A stretch of DNA of 64,000 nucleotides from assembly GCA_013339895.1 (NCBI GenBank), contig JABACO010000003.1, positions 765,635-829,634 of the forward strand. The letters are read 5' to 3'. Position 1 is the stretch's first letter. Every line of letters starts with the position of its first letter. Below the pieces are notes generated by a model. That model was not told the origin of the DNA. It saw nothing but the letters and a program-made list of their open reading frames with translations, and did no database searches. Both the position numbers and the translations under genes were made by a program. Of this stretch, positions 1-10,545 are shown piece after piece. The stretch is from Ephydatia muelleri (Eukaryota > Porifera > Demospongiae > Spongillida > Spongillidae).

Positions 1-304
1 CCCTGAGAATAAGGTCTGTGTAGACCTAAAAACAGACTAAAATCTAGGCATGTGATTATGTTTGGATACTTAAGGTATACATGTATGTACTTACATCATC
101 CAATCTGTACAGCTTATCCTAATCTGCAATTAATTTTGCAAGGGAGGGAGGGAGGGTAATGTAAAGTTATGAGGCCTCCTAGTTCGGGCCTATAAAAAAG
201 AATTATTTAAGATTTGAAACACGAATTGAAGTTGAAAGTTGTTATTCTGAGCAATTGCAATTGAAAATGCAGATAAATGAATGCTAATCTAAATATCTCT
301 TTAG

Positions 305-1151
305 GTGATGGTGATGATGCCGAAGTAAAACGATGACGCAGATATTACTTATGATTTTGTCGAAAAGCCATCTGAGGATTACTTTTGTCCAGTGATGCAG
401 GGGTTGCTTACAAACCCTTACCAATCATCCTGCTGTGGCAACCAGTTCTCAAAGGAAGCTGTGACTCAACTGCAGCAGCTCCAGAAGCCATGTTCAATGT
501 GCCGCAGGAAGAGGATGACCTTCAATGTGGACAAAGCCTGGAAGAGGAAAGTGTGGAGTGTGAAGATCTACTGCCCATCCAAGCAGGATGCTGACTGTAC
601 TTGGAGTGGAGAGATAAGCGAGCTGAAACGTCACTTGAAGGATTAGTGCCCCGGTGTGAAGGTGCCATGTCCTAGTGGGTGTGGCCAGGAGGTGCTGAGG
701 GGGAAGATGGAGGGTCACCAGGCCAACTTCTGCCCAAAGCGGCTGTTCAGAACTTTCGTTGTTGGTGGGTATATAATTCTGTCTTCGAGTGGAGGCTGGT
801 GGGGCGGATGCTGGCAAAGGTGTCTATTTGGGCGTGGCAGTGCACCTGATGAAGGGCGAGTATGACGACAACCTCACATTTCCGTTTTGTGGAGACATCA
901 CTATACAACTGGCCAATCAGAGCAGAGAGAGTGCCCACCACTGTACCAAGACATTGAACCTCACCAAAGCGTGTGGGAATAAAGTTGTGGGCCGAGTGAC
1001 TACTAAAGGTGACTTTGCAAGGAACGATGGCTGGACGCAGACAGAATTTGTGCTGCTGGAGGACCTGAAGTTAAACAAATCACTTAGTCGTCAATACCTG
1101 AAAAAAGATTGTCTGAAGTTTCGCGTATTGAGTGTTGTTCTATACGATTAA
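305..1151 (+). pseudogene. TRAF-like pseudogene (degenerate RING, zinc finger, MATH remnant)
   Basis: This is a broken paralogue of the last exon of the gene at 53502-57725. It starts after a retained intron acceptor (CTCTTTAG at 297-304), as in the parent. Damage seen in the sequence: a 5' deletion that puts TGA in frame near 336, a TTG-to-TAG change at about 645, an internal deletion from the first TRAF zinc finger to the start of the MATH domain (around 750), and a frame change at about 770. The final MATH segment (about 789-1151) is still open and differs from the parent by only a few residues. The decay is therefore recent, or the homogenisation was partial. No function is expected. Confidence 0.85.
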
Positions 1152-1375
1152 CATTTCCTTTATTATCAAGTAATGAATTTAAATAATGAAGTAATCAAAT
1201 ACACATGTGCACACACAACCACACATGCACGATACAAATAGTTCATCCTCCTGCTGCACAGGGTGGGATTAGGAACGAGTCAGGATGGCACGAAATCAGT
1301 GTATGACTGAGTATGTTGACGTATTGACCACTTGTTTAAAAATATATATTTAATGTCACAATTTTTAATAAGCTA

Positions 1376-1432
1376 CTAAGCAAGCTGGATTTAGAATTTT
1401 CCTTCATTGTGGGACACAGTGTAGTTTGCTTT
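1376..1432. repeat. Fragment of a dispersed AT-rich repeat (also near 53.36 kb)
   Basis: A GCAAGCTGGATTTAG-like stretch followed by TTTTCCTTSATTGTGGGAC matches 53361-53410 in the same orientation. The flanking duplicate is inverted, so this is a separate repeat. The family's left part is also visible at 8590-8830. Confidence 0.5.
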
Positions 1433-1448
1433 GCTACCTATTGAATGA

Positions 1449-1670
1449 TGGACGACAGAAGCGGCATTTCTAAAGGTCGTCAGGAATGGATAAGGAAGCC
1501 TCGTGTTGGCGCCTGATGCAAGCGGCAACACAGCGTTGCATAAAGCCTGTTATGAAGACCTTCCTCGTGTTTCAGGAAGATTGATCAGGCTTGGAGCGAA
1601 CATTCTGGCCCCGGGAAGCGAAGGTTATACATCGCCCTCCACGCGGCCGCACAACGGGGGAGCGCGTCCA
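1449..1670 (+). pseudogene. Ankyrin/Death gene pseudogene (first-exon remnant)
   Basis: This is homologous to the N-terminal part of the ankyrin-repeat gene that starts at 47547. The ATGGACRAC start is still recognisable at about 1449. A small deletion and an AAG-type change disrupt the first codons. About 18-20 bp around the first repeat are missing, and the sequence jumps from ankyrin repeat 2 straight into downstream intron sequence near 1668. The open stretch covering ACYEDLPRVSGRLIRLGAN is nearly identical to the parent. Repeats 2-10 are gone, so this is a relic. Confidence 0.85.
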
Positions 1671-2440
1671 ATTGTGAATAGGACGACCCGCATAATCATG
1701 ATCACATTCGTAGCAGCAAATTAAATACTCCAAATGGGCATTAAATACGCGGGATACCGTGTATTTGTTTTCCCAATGTGCATGCAATTTAACCGTTGCT
1801 TTTGCACTATCATTACTTAACTTTGTTTGTCTTGTGAAATTCTTACGATAATGAAAAATGTAATGATGCAGGTATGGTTGAACTTGAAAATCATTTTCAC
1901 TAATTGTTTCTCTTTAGTTCAACAGAATACATATGAACCTTTATTGTATGCAATCGTTTGCATAATACTACATAATAATAATAATTATTATTGGTTAAAG
2001 GGTTCCACAGTGCCAATTGGGGCCGCCATCGCTGTATTCCGGTTCGTTGCCAATGTATAATAATTATATTCTTTACAGCACATTCTTCATGTTTCGTTCG
2101 TTTTTCTATATACATTGCATTCCTGAAAAACGTTTCACGTGCGTGGCAAAAACCACATCCTGGGTGTATAACTTAACACACACTGAACAGGAAGTAGTAA
2201 AAATGGAATACAATGCACACGTTTTGAGGAGGTTTGTCAGACGAAAGTGCAGAAACTATGTACATTGACAGAGTTTTAGTGTATTTGACACTTTCGGCTT
2301 TGATTAATGCAACTCATTGTCATACCCATTTGCCCTCATATCTTTTAATGGCATTCACTCACCTATCCTTTTACATTACCTGTTTTCACTGTGTATTGAA
2401 TATTAAAGCATGTATGTGTGCAAAGATTCCAAACAGTCAC

Positions 2441-3030
2441 CATCACCAGTTTTACACTGATTTCAGGAGTGGATGGAATGTCTATGTGAACCAAACATAT
2501 TATAATTAATATTATAATTTGTTATGGGAGGTCACTCAATCTTGAATGATTGGTTTTAATATATTGATGAACTAACAGACTGAAATTCAATAGAATTAAA
2601 ACAAGAGTCTCAATAGAAACACCTAATAATTCCAGCTCGGAATTAACAATGATGAAGAAATGCTCAATTTTGCCATTATCTTGCAAAAACAGCAGACAGT
2701 GGTAGTTACTGAAACTTTTCATATGTTTGGGACATTTGAAGCAAATTCAAGAATAGCCATAATGTCTTGTTTCCAAATGCAACTAGTATTAGGGTTTTGA
2801 ATTTATTTATGAGTCAGAAAACGATAGCAAAATGTGTATTGACAAACGGAGCTTCCCAGTCAAAACATATTCAAGATACACATGATATTTGAAGAAATAC
2901 GTCAATTATTTAGCTAAATATAGTTCCTTGAGTTCTGTAATCTGTTCTTTTGAAAGTCTGTCTTGCTTAAGCATCTAAATGTATTTTTCTATACCACTTC
3001 TTCTTGTTGACTTACTCCTCTCCACTTCCA
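2441..3030. other. AT-rich stretch with no gene or repeat recognised
   Basis: I see only short chance reading frames. Similarity to the 45-kb locus ends near 2440. Confidence 0.5.
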
Positions 3031-3039
3031 GAGCAACCA

Positions 3040-3480
3040 TATCCCACAATGGTTCCCACACCACCAATTGATGGTGATTTGGTCTTTTATAGCATTTACT
3101 ACTTCTCTGATCTGTGGTTCTTCATCCTCAAAATTTTCAAGCTTAAGTGCAATAACTTCATCAACATATGCACCTTTTCACGTCAACACTACATGGAAAT
3201 GTGTTCACAATATCTACGAGTGTCCTAACATTAGTGACACTCTTCAAGCTGGAAAATGCCTGTGATGCTTTTCTCATTTCAGCTACAAGATCCGGTAGCA
3301 TCATGTTCAACTGCCAAACCAACTTTTTCCCATCAATTATTCAAGAAGTGTTTTTTCATATCCAATAGCGTCGTCAGTATCTTTACAGTTGGCAGTTTCA
3401 ACAAAGTAACTTCTACTTCATTAGTGATTCCAACCTACATGTATCTGAATTGCAAGAAACGGTGGTTGGCTCTGAACTAG
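3040..3480 (-). pseudogene. Decayed coding remnant, possibly transposase-like
   Basis: On the minus strand several coding-looking segments follow each other in different frames, for example EMRKASQAFSSLKSV then TLVDIVNTFP, and KLENFEDEEPQIREVV. They are separated by stops and frameshifts. The arrangement resembles the C-terminal half of hAT-type transposases. I cannot identify the family firmly from this, and no intact frame exceeds about 75 codons. Confidence 0.25.
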
Positions 3481-4020
3481 GTCTGATACAAATAGGAAAA
3501 CTCATCGTTTGATAAAAAGATGCCACGGCAATGGCTGGCTCATCTTTGCTGGATGGTACACAATCCGTGGGAATCTCAGACCTCCCTCCCCCCTCTCTCC
3601 CTTTTCAGGAAATTACTCATATACCGACAAATAGATAGCTATAATTGAAAGTGGAAAATAATTCATTAACAATACTCTCCTCCCTCTTAGACGTCTGACA
3701 TGTGTGGTTTAATAATAATAATAAAACAATTATTTCAATTGAAGCTGTCCAGATTTTATTATGTAAAATTGTAGTTCCATGAATTCACACACACTGTAGT
3801 GTGCTGAAAAAGAAAAAGTTGGAGAACGAAACTATAACAAAGTGAATATTGATGTATAAAACATGCTTAAAGATTCCTTGGAAATGGAACAACAAAACAT
3901 TCCAGTTCATTCACAAGTACCTGTTGAATTTAGCATGCATTCGATAGAAATCAAAACTTCACTATCAAAAAAGAGATCTGCAGGATGTAGATCGGTGGTG
4001 CATAAAGCAAGGAAATGAGA

Positions 4021-4141
4021 TACAGTACTGTTACAATGGAGATTTGATAGGATCCAACAACTGAACAGTATTAACCAAGAAATCTATCAGCAAAATGTTG
4101 GAATGTTGATCCTATCAAACCCCACTGTAACAGTACTGTAC
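4021..4141. repeat. Imperfect inverted repeat, ~37-bp arms
   Basis: TACAGTACTGTTACAATGG at the left pairs with CTGTAACAGTACTGTA at the right. The arms extend through GATTTGATAGGATCC / GATCCTATCAAACC, with a spacer of about 46 bp. It is probably a small hairpin MITE or a remnant of one. Confidence 0.6.
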
Positions 4142-4897
4142 ATTGTTTCCTTGCATTTTGCACCACAAATCCTACATTCAACAAATCACTTTCTTGATAG
4201 AGAAGTGTTGTTAGATGCATGGTGTACTTGGACAAAAACAAATCCTGGTTACTACAACATTTTAAAGTTGGCATCATTACTTTCAATCTTGATCAAGCCA
4301 TATAGTTTATCCTTTTCTTTTGGATGTGAAAATAAAAACAACTTTTGTAAAATACTTTTATAGACTGAATGTCATTTAGAGTTTTCCAGGGCTATGAGGT
4401 TACGACATTTGATTCATTCAAACTACTTGCCACCCCTAGAATTAAATTGATCATCTGAACATAAACATGAATGTTCCTGAAGAGCAATTGGAAACAATTT
4501 CATGCATTTATGTTTATGTTCTCCCATTGATAAAGACAGATACTCTGTCTGCCAACATTTCAGTATTACTTTGCGGAATTTGAATATTGTTAGCATTCAT
4601 CATTTTTTAAAAGTTGATGGTTATATTGAGTGTTTAGTGACCAACGGCGACATCCACGCTTAGGTACTACTGGCAAAGTATAGAAGGTGAGTCCAGAAGG
4701 TTGTGTCGTTTCATCTATTAAATAAATATAATAATAAAATAATAGATGTAACAAATTTGAATCTCGCTAGCATTCATCATTTTAAAACAGTTGCTTATAA
4801 TGACATGCTTTTAAGCACAACAAACATTCCAAAGTTTCGGTGCCCTTTTGATGGAAGTACTTTTATAATGGTGCCACCTGTAGCAATCTTCGCCAGA

Positions 4898-5056
4898 ATC
4901 TTCTTAGAATAGCCCAATAGAATATTTCAAATTTATATCTCCCATAAAAGTAGGAGTGTGGCAATGTAGCCCCCCATGGGGCTGGCACCAGTCCCATTCA
5001 AGGGGGGCTAGGGTTATATAGTTTTGAAATATTCCTTTGTGCTATTCTAAGAAGTT
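4898..5056. mobile_element. Short MITE-like element, copy 1 (~160 bp)
   Basis: The terminal inverted repeats CTTCTTAGAATAGC / GCTATTCTAAGAAG continue inward as ATTTCAAATTTATA / TATATAGTTTTGAAAT. The centre holds GGGGCTGGCACCAGTCCC, itself a palindrome. A second copy lies at 7965-8119. There is no coding capacity. Confidence 0.7.
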
Positions 5057-5104
5057 GACCGGATACACTTATATAGTGATGTCATACTTCTATATACAGT
5101 ATAC

Positions 5105-5370
5105 GCGCATGCATGCATACTACATGCATACTAGTACAGGGCATGCATGCATACTAGAACAGGGCATGCATACATACTAGTACAGGGCATGCATACATAC
5201 TAGAACAGGGCATGCATACATACTAGAACAGGGCATGCATGCATACTAGTACAGGGCATGCATACATACTAGAACAGGGCATGCATACATACTAGAACAG
5301 GGCATGCATACATACTAGTACAGGGCATGCATACATACTAGAACAGGGCATGCATACAGACTAGACACAT
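5105..5370. repeat. Minisatellite of ~25 bp built on GCATGCATACATACTAG
   Basis: About ten units of ACAGGGCATGCATRCATACTAGWAC follow each other with small differences (GTACAGGG versus GAACAGGG). No open frame runs through the array. Confidence 0.85.
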
Positions 5371-5771
5371 AGTATGTGGGTGTCACAGTTAGTTTAAATT
5401 GTATCGGCATTCATTGCAGGATCCGATGGTCCTGTAATACTCTGTCCGTGTCCCCATGGCATGACACCAAGTAGGCAGTCTTGTAGTAAGTCGGGCACAT
5501 AGGGTTACCGTATAGCGATGTAGACAACACCGTTACTGAACCAAGAGTTGTGTAGTACAAGATTAGTGGCAGCATCAACTAGAGAGGATCTATAGTTTTG
5601 GGGAATACCGGTGTGTGTGTGATACACGAGATCTCTGCCATACCCAATGGAGTTATATGTCTTTCGAAGTTGTTATCAACAACACTCCATTGTACAGTCT
5701 CGTATCACTTGTACCCGCATTGATGACGTTAATCTCTGCGTTAATTTTGTACACACTGCACCTTTTGTCAT

Positions 5772-6440
5772 TCACTCAGTGACAGACAGGTCAAAAGCTG
5801 CTGGCTTACCCAGGACCCAGTTTGGAACAAGAACATCAGCTGGACGAGTACGATCCCTAGACCACCCACCCATCTCTAGTTGTGGAGCAAGACACGCAGA
5901 GTGACAAAAATCATTGAAGATGTCTCTCAACCTGTTGTAACGAGAGACAATGTCACCCCCCAACTTGCAACACAGAGCATGATGGCCATAAGCATCCAAG
6001 GCAGCATTACATTGAGAGCGACTTTGACCTTGAGCAACTGGGATACCGAGCCACCATTTTATCGCTCCTGAAATTCAGAAGGCTCCAAGTGAAGGCCCAT
6101 GCTTGGGGATGGAGTATCTGATAGCCAAGCTGAGGCATGGGGTGATCAAAGGGATAGTAGACGAGCCCTGTTGATTGGAGTGGAGTTATCAAATAGTTTT
6201 TTGAAATGACAATCCTCAATTTTGTTTGACAGGAACTTCTGAGTGAGTGTGGAACAGCTGTTGTCAATAGAATCGGGAGTAAGTGAGTCAGGTGGATCAA
6301 CAAGGTTGTTATAAAGGTCTATAGAGTGGTGCAAGTACCTACAAACCTCATAAGATAAGCCTGAACTGACAGCTGAGGCTAAATATGCAGCAGGAGAGTG
6401 GTAGAAGACACGACGCAAGCCTAGACCACCCTGACTTAGA
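5772..6440 (-). pseudogene. Reverse-transcriptase retroelement remnant, copy 1 (C-terminal part)
   Basis: Minus-strand segments in order are GGLGLRRVFYHSPAAYLAS (6440-6370), a middle part in shifted frames, then DAYGHHALCCKLGGDIVSRY with RPADVLVPNWVLGKPAAFDL (5999-5772). This order is typical of the region after the polymerase core in a retroelement family common in sponge and cnidarian genomes (known from family patterns). Frameshifts break the reading frame several times. The polymerase core is absent and the 5' side is cut off by the palindrome starting at 6464. The same family occurs at 8947-10545. Confidence 0.7.
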
Positions 6441-6463
6441 CTAAGTTGTGCTTGTATTATTAT

Positions 6464-7795
6464 AATAACACATTGGCCACACCTACATATCCAATTAAAG
6501 GTAAAGATTCCAATGATTACACTAATTACATTACTAGCCCTAATTACTTCCTTTCAACTTCTTAGTTTAGCCCAACAAACTATTCTTAGTTTGGGAGTCC
6601 AGGCTGACCAACATAAGTTGTCAGCCTGGTTAACTCAATTAGATGGCACAACTACAAACTATACTACATAGCCTAAGTCTAGATAAAGATAACACAGCAC
6701 TGGGGACCGCCAGGCCCCCAGTGTTATCCTTATAGGTTTAACCTATATGGGACAGTTCACGAGAAAATTGCACCACTCATATATTATAAAAATGTTATAA
6801 AAATGCATCACGTTTGCATCGCTATAACTTCCCAACGATTAACGCTATCGACATCCTATTTTCACCACTTCATACTACACCATTTCTCTACAGTAAAATG
6901 CATTATGGAGTCTTGGACTATATCCGTGCCGACGTTCCTACGTGCGATACCCCCTGGGGTTCAAAACGACCATATCTTCGTGTAGGAGCGGTCAAATCGC
7001 TTCAAATTCGGTATGTAGGTAGAGAGGTCCTATACCTATCGATTTGTTCTGTTCGTTAATTTTTATGCCATCTGTTACGGAGATACAGTTGAATAAACTA
7101 CGTGCACGTTTTCCCGCTTGATTCGCGCCAATGTAATAATCCCCGCCTCCCCATACATTGAGCGGAGCGCAATTTGCCCAAATCATTGGCGCGAAACGAG
7201 TGCGAAAATGTGCACGTAGTTTGTTCAACTGTATCTCCGTAACGGATTGCATAAAAATTAACGAACAGAACAAATAGATAGATATAGGACCTCTCCACCT
7301 ACAAACCGAATTTGAAGCGATTTGATTACTCCTACACGAAGATATGGTAGTTTTGAACCCCAGGGGGTATCGCACGTAGGAACGTCGGCACGGATATAGT
7401 CCAAGACTCCAAAATGCATTTTACTGTAGAGAAATGGTGTAGTATGAAGTGGTGAAAATAGGATGTCGATAGCGTTAATCGTTGGGAAGTTATAGCGATG
7501 CAAACGTGATGCATTTTTATAACATTTTTATAATATATGAGTGGTGCAATTTTCTCGTGAACTGTCCCATATAATAATTTATAATTATACTATTTAGTAT
7601 TGTGCTACAATGGCTGACAACTTATGTTTGGGCGGGCTGGGCTCCCAAACTAAGAATAGAGTTTGTTGGGATAAACTAAGAAGTTGAAAGGAAGTAAATA
7701 GGGCTAGTAATATAATTAGTATAATGGCTTGTAAACATTGGAACCTTTACCTTAAAAGGTAAAAGTTGAGACGTACATGTGTCCAATGTGTTATT
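6464..7795. mobile_element. Outer palindromic element, interrupted by a foldback element
   Basis: The left arm (6464-6626) and right arm (7607-7795) are inverted copies. Shared blocks are AATAACACATTGG, TACTAGCCCTA.TTACTTCC, TTTCAACTTCTTAGTTTA.CC and ACATAAGTTGTCAGCC. The loop between them contains a small GC-rich hairpin (about 6690-6730, GCACTGGGG/CCCCCAGTG) and the 828-bp foldback element at 6745-7572. I infer that the foldback jumped into the loop of an older hairpin element. Confidence 0.75.
6745..7572. mobile_element. Long foldback element 1 (~828 bp, arms ~400 bp)
   Basis: The ends are TATATGGGACAGTTCACGAG and its complement. The whole element is one imperfect palindrome with a unique centre of about 100 bp (7130-7190, containing CCCCGCCTCCCC). 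Long open frames on both strands (for example minus 6992-7375) are mirror images of each other and are by-products of the palindrome. The flanking ATAT looks like a short target duplication. The core is nearly identical to that of element 3 at 43837-44662. Confidence 0.85.
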
Positions 7796-7964
7796 GTGAC
7801 ATCGAAGCTGTAACGGACTGAAGTCAGATGATGACTGTTATAATATACATTTTATACCGGCTCTACAGCTTAACATAAATGCATATCAGCAGAAGATGAC
7901 TCAAGTGGATGGATCCCAGTGGATAAAGTATTCATGCACTATGAAACGCAGGATTATTATGCTT

Positions 7965-8119
7965 CAACTTCTTAGAATAGCCCAAAGGAGTATTTCACAT
8001 TTATAAAAGTAGGAGGAGTGTGGCAGTGTAGACCCCAATGGGGCTGGCGCCAGTCCCATTCGAGGGGGGCTTCATTCACTCCCCCGTTATATAAATTTGA
8101 AATATTCCTTGGGGCTATT
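7965..8119. mobile_element. Short MITE-like element, copy 2
   Basis: Same family as 4898-5056. The left end is AACTTCTTAGAATAGCCC and the core GGGGCTGGCGCCAGTCCC is conserved. The right end stops at GGGGCTATT, about 10 bp short of the full inverted repeat. Confidence 0.7.
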
Positions 8120-8589
8120 GATTCAGGCATTCTGCAGATAATAACAGTGAAGGATTACGACATGATGTCTCCTTGCACACCTCTTGATGGTATCTGTTGT
8201 TGAGGAAATGGTGTTAGTTCACTTCGCTCAAAGCATGATAGCAGGTGGGATTGCATCATGCCTTGATCAAAACCGACAACTGAAGTGGCATATAAGTTAT
8301 GTACTGTTCGTTAAGGAAGGGGGCCATCCTGGTCCCCCAAACTGTAGCGAAATCGAGCCCATGAGGGGAGGGGAGAGTACAAACCTGTAGTGTTTTTGGG
8401 CTGGGGGGCCCATTTCACTGGGGTTGGGAGTATCACTCCTACACTGGTCGTTAGCAATTATTACAAACTGCCATTGGTAATTATATTCTTGGTTCTATGG
8501 TTCGTCTGATGCTAGTTGGCATATATTTATTCATGTTTTGTGCAAGAGTGGAAACAGCCAATAAAACAAAAAAGGACTGAAAATGCGGT

Positions 8590-8830
8590 ATGTCATATCA
8601 AGTGCCTGAAAATTAAAGGTTTGGCCATTAATAACTCTTTAATTTTCAATGAATTTTAAGTTAGTTTTACCCAACAAACGATAAATTTCATTAATAACTT
8701 CAATATGGGTGGTTACTTAATCTTACACAGTTTGTTTGAATTGATTGACAAATTAACAAATTAATTTTAATAAATATTAACTAGCAGGATATTTAATACT
8801 TGGGTGCATATGAATCTAATCGATTATTAA
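8590..8830. repeat. Dispersed AT-rich repeat, second copy at 53040-53290
   Basis: Matching blocks occur in order in both copies: ATCAAGTGCCTGAAAAT / TTCAAGTGCCCAGAAAT, TTAATAACTCT, GGT.ATTACTTAAT, CAGTTTGAAT and AGCAGGATAT. There is no coding potential. Confidence 0.55.
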
Positions 8831-8946
8831 TGTTGAGTTATCAAATTTAATTATAAAACTGATTTCTTAATAATACATAATAATAATACAAGTTGACAAC
8901 AAGCACACAAATGCACATTGACACACAAAACTACTACGTGAACTGT

Positions 8947-10545
8947 TCATTTTTGGTGTTTGGGGATAGGAGTGGACCAGGATTGATCGAGCAGTGCTCT
9001 AACCAATAACAAGATGAGGCGGCCATATAGAACTGCTACTACCTTGGACTTGGGGATGTTACCACGAATGGCTAACCGAGTAGCCACCTGTGAGAAGGCC
9101 CTCACTGCCTCTGGTCCCCATCTCCCATAGCTCTCCACCTCCAATGTTATGCATCGCTACCCCAACTCAACACACTTGGGATCATTTTCTGTATGCTTTC
9201 TGTGCTCTGCTGCCTTTGCTGAAACACCCTGGTACATGCCCACTTCCAGCATTGAATTAAGTAGGGATGCAACAGTAATATCAAAGGCAACTGAGGTCTC
9301 ACAATCCGAATCAGTAACAAGGATGTCTGCTGGTCATGTCCTGGAATTGTCCCCATCCACAGCCAACTTCTAGATGAGCAGAGACAACCCAGCTTGCTGA
9401 AAGGTGTTGTAACCACATTGCGAAGGGTGGTTGTTACATCATGTGACACAGTAGTAACCCAGAGGGTCAAGTGCAAAGTTGAGGAATAGAGGACAAACCA
9501 TTGGATTTCCATCCAAACTCAATAGAGGATTGACTCCCAACCACCATTTCACTGCTGTTTGAAAATCATTTGGGTCAAGGTGCAGTCCCAAGCTGAGGGA
9601 AGAGACAACTGAAATCCACGCTGATGCATGGGGTGATGATACAGAGAACAATCTGGCCTTATCGGTAAGAGAACAACTATTAAGGAGAGAGTTGAATTGC
9701 ATCTCTTCTATTACATCAGACAGTTTCTTTTGTGTGGGAGTACGGCCGTCCAAGCTGCTAATTGCCAGGGAATCTGAAAGCGGAAAACAGGTGTTGCAGA
9801 GCGTAATGGCATTTCCAAATGACGTGTGGAGATCACATCATCAGAACCACACAAGGATGCGATATAGGTGGTTGATGAATGAAGAACCAATGGGCGCAGA
9901 CAAAATCCCCCTCTCCTTAAACTCAACTGGGCCTGCCTCCAAGCTGAGTCAGGGACATCAACACCAGTGCAATCAGCAAAAAATGGCAAACATCTGTGTC
10001 AAACTTCTCCATAGAGCCCAAAATGAGGTGTGGAGGCATTGCCCTGGCAATGTGGGCATGCTTGCAGAAGCTGGAACAAAGATGCAGCAGGACAAGTGCA
10101 ACTTTGGGATGTACGCTACCAACATCATTAATGGTTGACAATAGAGTTAGGGCTCTCAACACTGATGAAGATTCACCTGCCATGGAACCAATATCAAACA
10201 TTTTGCAGTATTCCAGCACATGCCTCATCAGTGTGAATGGTGGTCACCATCCGTTGGAGAACTAGAATCACCTTGCTGTACTCCAGTTTGTAACCCTACT
10301 GAATGTCACAAAATGGGATGCTTGACCATAGCACCATGATGTCTAAGCAAGTAACTCTAGATCTGAGAAATGCTGGGCACATTCATTAAGCACAGCTTGC
10401 CATGAAACAAGGTTCAACACATTGGTCATGTCAACTTTGAGCATCACATAGTTGTTGTCTACCCAATGGTCTTCAATGCGCACCTTAGTCAATCAACTAT
10501 TTTTTCAGCACCTCGTGGGTAGGCCACCCCAAATTGGAAAGTGTG
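8947..10545 (-). pseudogene. Reverse-transcriptase retroelement remnant, copy 2
   Basis: On the minus strand, from about 10545 downward, degenerate polymerase segments appear first. YVMLKVDMTNVLNLVSWQAV (about 10450-10390) is a reverse-transcriptase K-x-D..N.FN motif. Next comes GSVHPKVALVLLHLCSSFC (around 10130), then AWRQAQLSLRRGGFCLRPLV (around 9940), SLGLHLDPNDFQTAVKWWL (around 9560), DPLGYYCVT (9450), and finally SYGRWGPEAVRAFSQVATRL (9130-9070). The order of blocks matches copy 1 and continues further 5'. Stops and frame changes occur throughout, so it cannot encode a polymerase. Flanking inverted repeats or LTRs were not found. Confidence 0.75.

Larger units (their letters stand above)
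1..2440. repeat. Inverted segmental duplicate of parts of 45.24-54.95 kb
   Basis: Read as reverse complement this stretch follows the right-hand locus. About 140-1151 matches 54.95-53.50 kb, including intron sequence and its purine-rich GGGAGGG tract. About 1449-1665 matches the first part of the ankyrin exon (47.55-47.3 kb). About 1668-2440 matches 46.18-45.24 kb, which is intron. The 47.6-53.5 kb interval and most of the ankyrin exon are missing. Because introns are copied, this is a DNA-level duplication, not a retrocopy. Confidence 0.85.

Noticed and set aside
6992-7375. Open frame of 127 codons, with a near-identical 144-codon frame at 43980-44414
   Set aside because: Both lie inside palindromic foldback elements, overlap mirror-image frames on the other strand and contain no domain. 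Their similarity comes from the shared core of the elements.
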